Shown: positions 1 to 7,078, counted from the first letter of the stretch. The stretch: 11,566 nt of DNA from an uncultured Oscillospiraceae bacterium (GCA_900769845.1 CAAGIF010000072.1:1-11566), one strand, 5' to 3'. Numbers and translations are program-made. The notes: generated by a model not told the origin, from the sequence alone.

Positions 1-31
1 GAACAAAAATAAAAGTAAATAATCTTTTCAT
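1..31 (-). CDS. 5' end of an unidentified gene, possibly exported protein (partial)
   Basis: Reading the minus strand from 31, an ATG opens ten codons (MKRLFTFIFV) before the window ends. A perfect AAAGGAG ribosome site lies at 41-47, nine bases upstream, and a good sigma-A-type promoter lies further upstream at 72-100. The Lys-Arg start followed by a hydrophobic run looks like the beginning of a signal peptide. Its place directly after a sugar catabolic operon, on the same strand, makes a sugar ABC transporter substrate-binding protein a plausible guess, but ten residues cannot identify it. Having its own promoter after a terminator suggests it is transcribed separately from the operon at 224-6073. 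Confidence 0.55.
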   Translation of the reverse strand, partial: MKRLFTFIFV

Positions 32-71
32 AGAATCACACTCCTTTGTCAAATTCAAGTTTGTCGAACTG

Positions 72-100
72 ATTGTATCACGGATACAACATTTTTTCAA
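72..100 (-). promoter_or_regulatory. Sigma-A-type promoter for the gene starting at 31
   Basis: On the minus strand there is a -35 TTGAAA (95-100), a 17-base spacer (78-94) and a -10 TACAAT (72-77), each 5 of 6 to consensus. The predicted start of transcription is near 65, which leaves a leader of about 34 bases to the ATG at 31. Confidence 0.65.
73..89. promoter_or_regulatory. 17-bp palindrome, candidate repressor operator
   Basis: TTGTATC-ACG-GATACAA is a perfect inverted repeat with 7-base arms (73-79 and 83-89). It covers the -10 hexamer and part of the spacer of the promoter at 72-100, where a bound protein would block RNA polymerase. The TTGTATnnnnnATACAA style resembles operators of GntR/FadR-type and some LacI-type regulators of sugar uptake. 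No gene for such a regulator is in the window. Confidence 0.5.
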
Positions 101-170
101 TCTCCCGGTATTAACTCTGCCAAGGCACGAAAAAGCAATCGGTTAAAAATCAATGGGAGTTGGGCAGTAT

Positions 171-204
171 AAAACGGCATGCAGAAAAAACTGCATGCCG
201 TTTT
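171..204 (-). terminator. Intrinsic terminator of the six-gene catabolic operon
   Basis: A perfect 14-bp stem (171-184 pairing with 191-204) encloses a six-base loop. It lies 19 bases beyond the aminotransferase stop codon at 224-226. Read on the minus strand, the GC-rich stem ends in CCGTTTT followed by AT. Since the outer stem is A/T, it may work in both directions. Confidence 0.8.
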
Positions 205-223
205 GTGGGATTTGGTTAAGCAG

Positions 224-1531
224 TTACTTGCCCTGCTGCATTTCTGCAACGGATTCCAGAATAGCATCGCACATATACTCCAGCTGCTCACCGGTCAGAC
301 CATAGATGGGCAGGTGGGTGAAGCGATTGTTGAACAGCTCTTCGCAGACCGGGCAGGTCTTGGCGATTTCGTCCATATCGTAACCAAAAGTCTTCAGCAC
401 ATCAAAGTGGAACAGCGGTCCGAAATGGGGGATGTTGGTAACACCCTTATCGGTGAGCTTCTGCTTCAGAGTCTGCACATTGCCGCCGGCCTTCTCGGGA
501 TCAATTTCCAGCAGATACAGATGATAGGTGGGAATCACGTCGGGATTATCGATGTCCTGGGGAATGATAGCAGGATTGCCGGAGAGCCGCTTGGTCACAT
601 ATTCAGCGGCAGCCTTGCGCTCGGCCAGGATCTTGTCGTAGCGTTCCACCTGCAGCCGCAGACCCAGACCCTGGATCTCGGTGGTGGAGCTGTTCTGTGC
701 CACGAAGGGAGCATACTTGCCGGGCATGGCGTTGACGTCGTACAGCCAGTTCTTGATAGGCGTGTCGAAGTTGCAGCCGAAGAAGCGGGAACGTTTCATG
801 TAGGGACGGAACGCGTCGATATTGGTGGTCAGGATGCCGCCCTCGCCGAAGGAGGTGCAGTTCTTGACTTCGTGGAAGCTGAATGCGCCGAAATGACCGA
901 TGGTACCAACCATTCTGCCCTTATACAGCGCGCCGAAGGCATGGGCAGCATCTTCCAGTACCAGAATATTGTGCTTCTCTGCCAGTTCCATGATGGGATC
1001 CATATCCACGGGATAACCGCCGATATGCACGGGAACAATCATCTTGGTCTTGGGAGTGATCTTCCGGGCTACATCCGCAGGATCCATGTTGCAGGTTCTG
1101 GGATCCAGATCCGCGAACACGACCTTTGCACCCACGGACAGGGGGTATGCGATGGTGGCGATAAAGGTAATGGCGGGTAGGATCACCTCGTCGCCGGGTT
1201 GCAGATTTGCGTATTTGTAGGCAATCTCAAAACCGGCAGTACAGTTGGTTAGGAAGGCGGATCCGGTGGTCTTCAGATAGGCATCGCAGGCAGCTTCGGC
1301 GGCCTCCACCTGGGGGCCAAGAGAGAGCTTGCCGGGAGGGGAGGACAGCTTGTCCAGCTTATAGATCTCTTCCCGAACGGCGGTCATGGCGGCTTCGTAT
1401 TCGTCGCCCTCGCCTTTCATCATGAAGCGGATCACTTCCATCAGATCCTGCGCGTTGTAGTTTTCGCCAACTGCAGGCCAGGGGACGCGGGTCGCGCCGG
1501 TGTTGTAACGGAAATCAGTTGATTTTGCCAT
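224..1531 (-). CDS. DegT/DnrJ/EryC1/StrS-family PLP aminotransferase
   Basis: A 435-residue fold-type I PLP enzyme of the sugar/cyclitol aminotransferase family. These enzymes move an amino group between glutamate or glutamine and a keto-sugar or keto-cyclitol. Visible features are a substrate-loop region ending in KLSLGPQVEAAE, the D-P-R-T-C-N-MDP strand, LEDAAHAFGA with D194 expected to hold the pyridine nitrogen, and SFHEVKN with K223 as the Schiff-base lysine followed by FGEGG. I chose the ATG at 1531 because AAAGAAAGTGGTG lies just upstream. An in-frame ATG at 1591 would overlap the previous gene by 26 bases and add 20 polar residues unlike the family. It is last in the operon, 34 bases after the Gfo/Idh gene. 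That pairing recalls NtdA/NtdC of kanosamine metabolism and StsC-type cyclitol aminotransferases. Substrate and direction are unknown. Confidence 0.9.
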   Translation of the reverse strand: MAKSTDFRYNTGATRVPWPAVGENYNAQDLMEVIRFMMKGEGDEYEAAMTAVREEIYKLDKLSSPPGKLSLGPQVEAAEAACDAYLKTTGSAFLTNCTAGFEIAYKYANLQPGDEVILPAITFIATIAYPLSVGAKVVFADLDPRTCNMDPADVARKITPKTKMIVPVHIGGYPVDMDPIMELAEKHNILVLEDAAHAFGALYKGRMVGTIGHFGAFSFHEVKNCTSFGEGGILTTNIDAFRPYMKRSRFFGCNFDTPIKNWLYDVNAMPGKYAPFVAQNSSTTEIQGLGLRLQVERYDKILAERKAAAEYVTKRLSGNPAIIPQDIDNPDVIPTYHLYLLEIDPEKAGGNVQTLKQKLTDKGVTNIPHFGPLFHFDVLKTFGYDMDEIAKTCPVCEELFNNRFTHLPIYGLTGEQLEYMCDAILESVAEMQQGK

Positions 1532-1565
1532 GTTGTTCACCACTTTCTTTGATTTTGGTAGATTG

Positions 1566-2582
1566 TTAACCTTCGGCGTAGATCTTATCACACAGGGTCT
1601 GAATATTCAGCGCCCGTTCTGCCTTGGTGTAGTCGCATTTGCCGGAGAGTAGGATTTTGTTAAATTCCTTGAATTGCTTGGTATAGATATTGGCACCCTT
1701 GCCATAGTAGTTCCGGGCTTTGGATACCACCCGGATCTGCTGGGCTTCATAATCGCCCTGGGGAGAGTAGACATGGCGGAGTTTGCCGCCTTCTTCCTGA
1801 CCCAGGGTCCCCTCTGCTACCAGACTGCCGGCGGTGCCGTAGATCTCCAGACGGCTGGGGGTGCAGTTGTCGGGGATGTTGAAGTTTACATCGATATGAC
1901 CCAGAATGCCGCTGGGGGAACGGAACATGATCACGGCGCTGTCTTCTACCTCATAGCGGAAGGTTTTGGTGGCGAAATATGCCTTGCATTCGGCGATGTC
2001 CTCGCCGGTTATGCTGGTGAACAGCTCCATGCAGTGAACCGCCAGGTCCATAATACAGCCGCCGCCGCCCAAAGCCCGGGTCTGGCGCCATGCGCCGGGG
2101 ATGTCCGGATACCAGCAGGAGAACTGCATCCGCACCAGATTTACATCTCCCAAACCGCCGCTGCGGATGATCTGCCCTGCCTTCTGGTGCAGGTTGTGAT
2201 GTCCCATCATGTAGCCGATGTGAAGCTGCTTTCCTGCGGCCTTGAAGGCGTCCAGAATCTTCTTACCATCCTCGGCATTCAGGGCGATGGGCTTTTCCAT
2301 AAATACATGCACGCCGTATTTCAGCGCCATCATGGCTTGCTCATAATGGCAGAACACCGGGGTGGCGATATAGACAGCATCGCAGGGGACGGTCTTCAGC
2401 ATTTCCTCTGCGTCGGTAAAATAGTGAGCCACACCGTATTTTTCCGCTACCCGGCGGACGACGGGCTCGGCGGTGTCCATGACAGCCACCAGTTCGTTCT
2501 GGGGATCCAGCACCATGGCCGGGATGCTGCGGCGGTCAGCAATGCCGCCGGCACCAATAACACTCCATCTGATTTTTTTCAT
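1566..2582 (-). CDS. Gfo/Idh/MocA-family NAD(P)-dependent oxidoreductase
   Basis: A 338-residue dehydrogenase of normal family length. The N-terminal Rossmann fold shows the dinucleotide loop GAGGIA at residues 10-15 and VYIATP near 70-75. The family's signature EKP is at 96-98, with K97 the expected catalytic lysine. The C-terminal substrate domain carries GGGGCIMDLAVH (about 172-183), where D179 and H183 match the conserved Asp/His. Family members oxidise or reduce a single hydroxyl on a sugar, sugar phosphate, cyclitol or amino sugar. AAGGAG precedes the ATG by 7 bases, and 11 bases separate it from the aldolase gene. Next to a PLP aminotransferase it could make or use the 3-keto (or other keto) form that the aminotransferase works on. 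An IolG-like inositol dehydrogenase is an alternative, but IolB, D and E homologues are absent here. Confidence 0.9.
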   Translation of the reverse strand: MKKIRWSVIGAGGIADRRSIPAMVLDPQNELVAVMDTAEPVVRRVAEKYGVAHYFTDAEEMLKTVPCDAVYIATPVFCHYEQAMMALKYGVHVFMEKPIALNAEDGKKILDAFKAAGKQLHIGYMMGHHNLHQKAGQIIRSGGLGDVNLVRMQFSCWYPDIPGAWRQTRALGGGGCIMDLAVHCMELFTSITGEDIAECKAYFATKTFRYEVEDSAVIMFRSPSGILGHIDVNFNIPDNCTPSRLEIYGTAGSLVAEGTLGQEEGGKLRHVYSPQGDYEAQQIRVVSKARNYYGKGANIYTKQFKEFNKILLSGKCDYTKAERALNIQTLCDKIYAEG

Positions 2583-2593
2583 ACAGTTTCTCC

Positions 2594-3430
2594 TTACGCC
2601 TTGTTTTCGGAGCCGAAGAGACGGATCTTGGTTTTTACAGCTTCTTTGATGATCTGAACCTTTCTGCTGCGGGTTTCCAGATAGCCAAGATTCTGTTCCA
2701 GACCTTCCCGCATAGCCCGGTCACCTGCCAGACACAGATCGGTAAAGATGTTCATCTTGGCAATGCCGTCCCGGATGGTATTGCGGAAGTCATCGTCGGA
2801 AAGACCGCTGCCGCCATGGAGCACCAGGGGGGTATCGATCCGTTGCCGGATCTGCGTCAGCCGTTCCAGATTCAGCTGCGGCTTGGTTTTATACACGCCG
2901 TGGGCAGTGCCAATGGCAACAGCCAAAGCATCCACACCGGTGGCACGCACAAATTCTTCTGCTTCCTCAGGGGTGGTGTACATATCGGTGAGCAGGTTAT
3001 CCTCGCTGGAGGCCTGTCCCACATGACCGATCTCGCCCTCCACAGATGCGCCGAAGGCGTGGGCGATCTTCACCATCTCCCGGGTTTGGGCGATGTTTTC
3101 TTCATAGCCGCCGGCGGAGCCGTCGAACATAATGGAGGAGAAGCCCAGCTTCAGTGCCTCGATACAGCGGTCAAAGGTCAGACCGTGATCGTAATGGAGC
3201 ACAACGGGAACGGTGGCCCGCTGGGCGGCTGCCAGCAGAGCGGGAGCAATCAGCTTCAGTTCGCCATAGGGGAGCAGAACCTCTGCTGTGCCGATGATCA
3301 CCGGGGAGCGCAGTTCCTCGGCGGCGGCAATCACTGCCTCCAGCATATCTGTATCGGTGGTGTTGAAAAGACCGACGGCATAATGTTCCGCCTGGGCTTT
3401 TTTCAGCACATCATTCAAATTTACAAGCAT
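2594..3430 (-). CDS. Class II (zinc) ketose-bisphosphate aldolase, GatY/KbaY/FbaA family
   Basis: A 278-residue aldolase, close to the roughly 285 of tagatose-bisphosphate aldolases KbaY/GatY. VVLHYDHG holds the catalytic D81 and zinc ligand H82. IGTAHGVY gives H177 and VLHGGSG gives H205 as the other zinc ligands, with the phosphate-binding GGSG loop. EGEIGHVG (131-138) matches the family. The expected reaction is reversible cleavage of a ketose 1,6-bisphosphate to DHAP plus an aldehyde. Its start overlaps the end of the kinase gene by 10 bases and has an AGGAGG site, so translation is coupled. Following a PfkB kinase, it probably cleaves that kinase's product. Tagatose-1,6-bisphosphate, fructose-1,6-bisphosphate and the IolJ-type substrate (5-dehydro-2-deoxygluconate 6-phosphate) cannot be told apart by eye. 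Confidence 0.9.
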   Translation of the reverse strand: MLVNLNDVLKKAQAEHYAVGLFNTTDTDMLEAVIAAAEELRSPVIIGTAEVLLPYGELKLIAPALLAAAQRATVPVVLHYDHGLTFDRCIEALKLGFSSIMFDGSAGGYEENIAQTREMVKIAHAFGASVEGEIGHVGQASSEDNLLTDMYTTPEEAEEFVRATGVDALAVAIGTAHGVYKTKPQLNLERLTQIRQRIDTPLVLHGGSGLSDDDFRNTIRDGIAKMNIFTDLCLAGDRAMREGLEQNLGYLETRSRKVQIIKEAVKTKIRLFGSENKA

Positions 3431-4404
3431 ATGGGTTTCCTCCTAAACTTGCTGCATAGTTCCATGATCTCTTTTTCTTCCCGCAGACCGCTGGTGGCGT
3501 CGGCGCTGCCCAGGGCTGTAACCGCGGCGCAGGATGCAAATTCCAGAATTTCCCGGTCAGTGCGGCCTTCGTGGATGGCGTATAGGGCGCCTGCACAGAA
3601 GGCATCCCCGGCACCGGTGGTTCCCTGAATATAGCCCTCCGGAAGCTCCAGGGAGCCCACAAGGGCGATACTGTCATCGGAGCAGCAGATACTCCGGTCG
3701 GGCATATGAAGAATAACCTTTTGCCGGACACCCAGTTCCTTGAGTTTTTTTGCCATGACGGGCAAATTCTCCGGCAGGGCTTCCATACCGGTGAGCTTTC
3801 CCGCTTCCAGTTCATTGATAATCAGGTAATCCACATAGGGGAGGCAGGGAAGCACCAGGGCGTACCGCTCGGAATTCTCACTGACCATGTCAATGGCGGT
3901 GGAGATACCCCGGGCGGAGGCTTCCTGCAGGATCGCCAGACCCTCTCCCGCGTCCACCCGCTCCAGAAGCAGGAAGTATCCCAGAAGGAGAATCTTCTGA
4001 TTCAGAGCATCCCAGGGGATGTCCCGGGCCTCCAACTGACCGTCGGCGCCAGCGTAGGTGAAGAAGGTGCGCTGCCCGCCGGTGATGCTCATCACATCGG
4101 TGAAACTGGTACGCTCTGTATCTGAAGTCATAATGCCGGAAATATCCAATCCGTTTTGGGAGAGGATCTGCCTGATGTATGCGCCGTCATCGTCATTACC
4201 TACGATACCGATGGCGGATACCGGAAGTCCGGGGCAGATCTTTTTCAGGTCGATGCCCACATTGGGAACGCACCCGCCAACAGCCTTTTGCAGACTGTGG
4301 ATCTTGGTCAGTTCCCCGCACCGGGGATAGGCGCGGATTTCGTTGATTTTATCCACCAGCAGGCTGCCGGCAACGGCAATGCCATTTCTTTCGGGGGCAG
4401 CCAT
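3421..4404 (-). CDS. PfkB/ribokinase-family carbohydrate kinase
   Basis: A 327-residue sugar kinase. The first PfkB signature is around AVGGCVPNVG (41-50). The second, GTTGAGDAFCAGALYA (261-276), contains the anion-hole GAGD with D267 as catalytic base. Relatives phosphorylate fructose 6-phosphate, tagatose 6-phosphate, ribose, fructose, ketodeoxygluconate or 5-dehydro-2-deoxygluconate. Between a deaminase-like gene and a class II aldolase it most likely phosphorylates a keto-hexose phosphate at C1, as LacC or PfkB do. A single base separates its ATG from the upstream TGA, and no strong SD is visible (only GAGTG about ten bases upstream), so it probably depends on translational coupling with the NagB-like gene. 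It overlaps the aldolase gene by 10 bases. Confidence 0.88.
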   Translation of the reverse strand: MAAPERNGIAVAGSLLVDKINEIRAYPRCGELTKIHSLQKAVGGCVPNVGIDLKKICPGLPVSAIGIVGNDDDGAYIRQILSQNGLDISGIMTSDTERTSFTDVMSITGGQRTFFTYAGADGQLEARDIPWDALNQKILLLGYFLLLERVDAGEGLAILQEASARGISTAIDMVSENSERYALVLPCLPYVDYLIINELEAGKLTGMEALPENLPVMAKKLKELGVRQKVILHMPDRSICCSDDSIALVGSLELPEGYIQGTTGAGDAFCAGALYAIHEGRTDREILEFASCAAVTALGSADATSGLREEKEIMELCSKFRRKPICL

Positions 4405-4405
4405 A

Positions 4406-5353
4406 TCAGTTACACTCGGCTTCCAGAGGACCTGCCAGATCCTTCAGGAAGAACAGCTTGCCGGCCAGAGTGGGAATGTAGGTGGAGGTGATCCAGGGGG
4501 TTTTGCTGTGGCGCAGGGTCATCCATAGGGACATGCCCTGCCACTGCATGCCTCTGCCCAGAGTGCCGTCAGCGCCGCCAATGGCATAGTCAGCCTGGAG
4601 GAACAGGCCGGGGCCGATGGTGTTGGCCCGGCAGGGGACCAGAGTGGTTCTGGACTTGAAGCTGGTCAGGGCGTTCTGCTCCACAGTCAGGGGATGGATC
4701 TTGGCGCCGATGCGGTAGGGAGCCTTCTCCCATTCCTCGGCGGTGGCGTAATCTGCGGCAAAGGTGGGTTCCCAGAAGGCAATATGGCACATTCTGCCAA
4801 TGCCATAGACCAGAACCAGTTTTGCACCCTCTGCCTTCAGAGCGGCAATCTTTTCGGGATAGGTGGGAAGGTTCTCCCTGGTAGCGAAGTTTCTCTGATT
4901 TGCGGGCACGGTCAGCTCGCCCAGGGGTCCGAAGAGGGCCTGCTCCATGGCGTACTGGAAGGAACCGTGATTCTCGGGAGCCAGGGTGTTTCCCTCGGCG
5001 TCTGCCCACTCGTCCATATTGAAGGTGTAAACATGCTCGCAGGAGATATTCCATGCCTTCAGGAAGTATACCACCCATTTGTACATACCCATGGGTCCCA
5101 CAGGGAAGATGAAGGCCAGCTTCTCGCCCCGGTCCTTAGCCAGCTTGATCTGCAGGGCAATTTCATGGCCCATGTAGGTCTCAAACTCGGAAAGGTCACC
5201 GCAGAGAACGGGGGTGAAGTCCTTGTTCCAGTGGGGCTGATGGTCGGTGATGGTCTCCGGCGCATCGATGCAGGCATCGATCTTATCGAAATCCCATCCG
5301 GCGGGGTAGAAGCCTTCCAGAGCGGAGCCCTTAACAGTAGAATTAAAATTCAT
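4406..5353 (-). CDS. Divergent NagB-like glucosamine/galactosamine-6-phosphate deaminase/isomerase family protein
   Basis: A 315-residue protein of the NagB/6-phosphogluconolactonase fold, about 50 residues longer than E. coli NagB, the extra being mostly at the N terminus. It keeps a phosphate-loop-like segment [12 protein letters not shown] (84-95), TFNMDEW (110-116, matching NagB's catalytic D72 region) and [14 protein letters not shown] (183-196, matching the GxxDGHIAFNEP motif). In that last motif the histidine H190 (NagB H143) and glutamate E195 (E148) are kept, but NagB D141 is replaced by M188 and the Asn by W194. In NagB the Asp-His-Glu triad helps open the sugar ring, so substrate or mechanism may differ. 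A perfect AAGGAGG precedes the ATG, 12 bases after the deacetylase gene. In context it should turn a de-acetylated amino sugar phosphate into a keto-sugar phosphate plus ammonia, or act as an isomerase. Confidence 0.82.
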   Translation of the reverse strand: MNFNSTVKGSALEGFYPAGWDFDKIDACIDAPETITDHQPHWNKDFTPVLCGDLSEFETYMGHEIALQIKLAKDRGEKLAFIFPVGPMGMYKWVVYFLKAWNISCEHVYTFNMDEWADAEGNTLAPENHGSFQYAMEQALFGPLGELTVPANQRNFATRENLPTYPEKIAALKAEGAKLVLVYGIGRMCHIAFWEPTFAADYATAEEWEKAPYRIGAKIHPLTVEQNALTSFKSRTTLVPCRANTIGPGLFLQADYAIGGADGTLGRGMQWQGMSLWMTLRHSKTPWITSTYIPTLAGKLFFLKDLAGPLEAECN

Positions 5354-5365
5354 GGTATGTCCTCC

Positions 5366-6073
5366 TTACGGTAAGTATCGTTTTGTGGTACCCTTCAGGT
5401 ACACCTGGCACTGACGGAAACCCTCGGCATAGTCGGCGCCGCACTGGAAGCCCCGGTAGCGGCAGCAGGTTTTCACCATGTCGGGAAAATCAATGTGATC
5501 GTGATCCCGCATCCACACGATCTGGGATTCATGACAGTTCAGCATCTCCAGCTTTGTGTCGATATAGGGAGTCACATCCACATATTCGGTGGGGTTAAAG
5601 TTCACGCCGCAGAGGGTGTCCATATAATACACGGGGACCATTCTGGCTTTGCCGGGGGCGTCCACGTGGTAATTGGGCAAGGTGGCGGTAAAGCAGGCAT
5701 CGAACACCAGCCGGGAAGTTGCGGTGTGGTCGGGCATGTAGTCATCGGGGGAATGGGTGATGATGAAGTCCGGATCCACCTGCTTGATGATGTTGACAAC
5801 CTTGTCCCGGGATTCTTTGTTGTTGTCGTAGATCTCCAGATCGTCAAAGCCACCGTAGATAACCTCGAAGCCGCCAATGGCGCCGCTCCGCTGGGCTTCC
5901 CCGGCGCGGATTCGGGTCAGCTCATCCGGGGGGATGATCTCATGCCCCAGGTTGCCGCTGGAAAGATGGCAGACAACCACCCGGTCACCCCTCGCCTTGC
6001 ACTTGAGCAGAGTTCCGGCACAGGCGATTTCCATGTCATCGGGATGACAGGAGATAACCAGCACAGTGTACAT
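5366..6073 (-). CDS. PIG-L-family (LmbE-like) zinc N-deacetylase
   Basis: A 235-residue deacetylase of the PIG-L/MshB/BshB superfamily, which removes acetyl groups from N-acetylglucosaminyl compounds. The N-terminal CHPDDMEIACAG gives H10 and D13 as zinc ligands and D12 as catalytic Asp. HSPDDYMPDHTAT gives the third zinc ligand H116. I chose the ATG at 6073 because AAAGGA sits eight bases upstream and the HPDD motif then falls at residues 10-13, as is usual. An in-frame ATG at 6106 has no SD and lies at the predicted transcription start. It is first in the six-gene operon, directly behind the AraC-controlled promoter. The likely role is removing acetate from an imported N-acetylated sugar or glycoside. 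A thiol-cofactor (bacillithiol-type) deacetylase is less likely given the neighbours. Confidence 0.88.
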   Translation of the reverse strand: MYTVLVISCHPDDMEIACAGTLLKCKARGDRVVVCHLSSGNLGHEIIPPDELTRIRAGEAQRSGAIGGFEVIYGGFDDLEIYDNNKESRDKVVNIIKQVDPDFIITHSPDDYMPDHTATSRLVFDACFTATLPNYHVDAPGKARMVPVYYMDTLCGVNFNPTEYVDVTPYIDTKLEMLNCHESQIVWMRDHDHIDFPDMVKTCCRYRGFQCGADYAEGFRQCQVYLKGTTKRYLP

Positions 6074-6112
6074 ATTTTCAGTCCTTTCGATAATATTTTT
6101 GTTCATATTGAT

Positions 6113-6118
6113 ATTATA
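6113..6118 (-). promoter_or_regulatory. -10 element of the catabolic operon promoter
   Basis: A perfect TATAAT on the minus strand, with predicted start of transcription near 6106. No acceptable -35 lies 16-18 bases upstream (the 17-base position reads CTCCAC). A strong -10 with a missing -35 fits a promoter that needs an activator, here the AraC-family product of the divergent gene. Confidence 0.6.
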
Positions 6119-6130
6119 TCAGCGGGGTAC

Positions 6131-6159
6131 TTGCGGTGGAGTGCAAAATCAGATATAAT
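6131..6159 (+). promoter_or_regulatory. Promoter of the divergent AraC-family gene
   Basis: On the plus strand there is TTGCGG (6131-6136), a 17-base spacer, then a perfect TATAAT (6154-6159). The predicted start is near 6166, 25 bases before the GTG start codon at 6191. Confidence 0.6.
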
Positions 6160-6174
6160 ATGTGTAAAATTAGA
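6141..6174. promoter_or_regulatory. Direct-repeat operator, probable AraC-type activator site
   Basis: A 13-base direct repeat (6141-6153 and 6162-6174) agrees at 11 of 13 positions, with consensus GTGYAAAATYAGA; both differences are C/T. The copies start 21 bp apart, two helical turns, the arrangement of araI half-sites in E. coli. Relative to the operon's predicted start at 6106 they span about -35 to -68, a classic AraC activation position. They also cover the -10 and start of the araC-like gene, suggesting autorepression. Confidence 0.6.
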
Positions 6175-6190
6175 CACGGGAGTGGTGTTT

Positions 6191-7078
6191 GTGAAGGATA
6201 ATTTTACACGCCTGGGTTTTGAGCGAATCTTTGATGTGGATGCTATCATTACCATCTTCTACATGGAGTTCTCCAAGAACTTTCAATACGAGGGAGAACG
6301 GCACGATTTTTGGGAAATGGTCTATGTGGACAAGGGGGAAATGATCTGCACGGCAGACAAAAACCGGTTCGTTTTAAAAAGCGGCGAGATGACATTTCAC
6401 AAGCCCAATGAGTTCCACAATCTTACCGGTGACAACAGTGTTGCGCCCAATGTGAGCATCATTACCTTTGAATGCAAAAGCCCCGCCATGGAGTATTTCG
6501 AGGGGAAAATATTCAAACTGGATGCGGAAGAAAAGGGACTGCTGTCCATGCTTTTTGAGGAGGGACTTTCCTGCTTCCGCCTGGAAGATGAGCATGATCC
6601 CCTGCGGCATAATATGATCCGCATTGACGGAGCGCCTTTTGGCAGCAGCCAGATGACCAAAAATCTGCTGGAGGTTTTTCTGATTAAGCTCTCCAGAAAG
6701 ACCGATGTTCTGACCAAAAAAATGCGCCGCAGCTATGTGATCGACGGTGTGGATGTTCCTTATCATGTGAAGGAGATCGTGGATTATCTGCATAACCATG
6801 TCTACGACAAGATATCCGTCCGGGACATTGCCCAGGCTATGGGAAAAAGTGAGAGCACCGTGAAAAAACTGTTTTCCCGTTACCGGAAGTCCGGCGTGAT
6901 GAAATATCACAGCGATCTGAAAATCAACGAGGCAAAGCGGCTGATCCGCCAGGGAGCCTATAATATGACCCAGATCTCGGATATGCTCCATTTTGACAAT
7001 CCCCAGTATTTTTCCAAATGCTTCAAGGCTGCCACCAATATGACCCCCAGTGAGTATAAGGCTTCCATTATGAAATAA
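6191..7078 (+). CDS. AraC/XylS-family transcriptional regulator with cupin sensor domain
   Basis: A 295-residue one-component regulator. Residues about 15-110 look like an AraC-type cupin (RHDFWEMVYVDKGE at 37-50, KSGEMTFHKPNEFHNL at 63-78), the part that binds the sugar inducer. Residues about 190-293 form the double helix-turn-helix: ISVRDIAQAMGKSESTVKKLFSRY is the first helix pair, and HFDNPQYFSKCFKAATNMTPSEYK the well-conserved second. The reading frame is open far upstream, but that part is antisense to the deacetylase gene. The GTG at 6191, with GGGAG at 6178-6182 eight bases before it, lies just after the predicted promoter and is the likely start. It is divergent from the operon at 224-6073 and probably activates it through the repeats at 6141-6174. 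Confidence 0.92.
   Translation: MKDNFTRLGFERIFDVDAIITIFYMEFSKNFQYEGERHDFWEMVYVDKGEMICTADKNRFVLKSGEMTFHKPNEFHNLTGDNSVAPNVSIITFECKSPAMEYFEGKIFKLDAEEKGLLSMLFEEGLSCFRLEDEHDPLRHNMIRIDGAPFGSSQMTKNLLEVFLIKLSRKTDVLTKKMRRSYVIDGVDVPYHVKEIVDYLHNHVYDKISVRDIAQAMGKSESTVKKLFSRYRKSGVMKYHSDLKINEAKRLIRQGAYNMTQISDMLHFDNPQYFSKCFKAATNMTPSEYKASIMK

Noticed and set aside
101..170. Looked for a small gene, RNA or further regulatory site between the promoter at 72-100 and the operon terminator
   Set aside because: No SD-supported reading frame, stable hairpin or repeat was found.
179..1180. Long open frame on the plus strand opposite the aminotransferase gene, and similar ones opposite the other operon genes (for example 1674-2657, 2816-3628, 4694-5374)
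   Set aside because: They are antisense to enzymes with intact catalytic motifs, have low-complexity compositions typical of mirrored frames, show no family motifs and lack convincing SD sites.
1532..1591. Alternative aminotransferase start at 1591 with 20 extra residues
   Set aside because: It would overlap the Gfo/Idh gene, and the ATG at 1531 has a better-placed ribosome site. The extra residues do not resemble the family's N terminus.
5495..6190. Upstream extension of the AraC-family reading frame by 232 codons
   Set aside because: It is antisense to the PIG-L deacetylase gene and crosses the divergent promoters. The GTG at 6191 has an SD and follows the predicted promoter.
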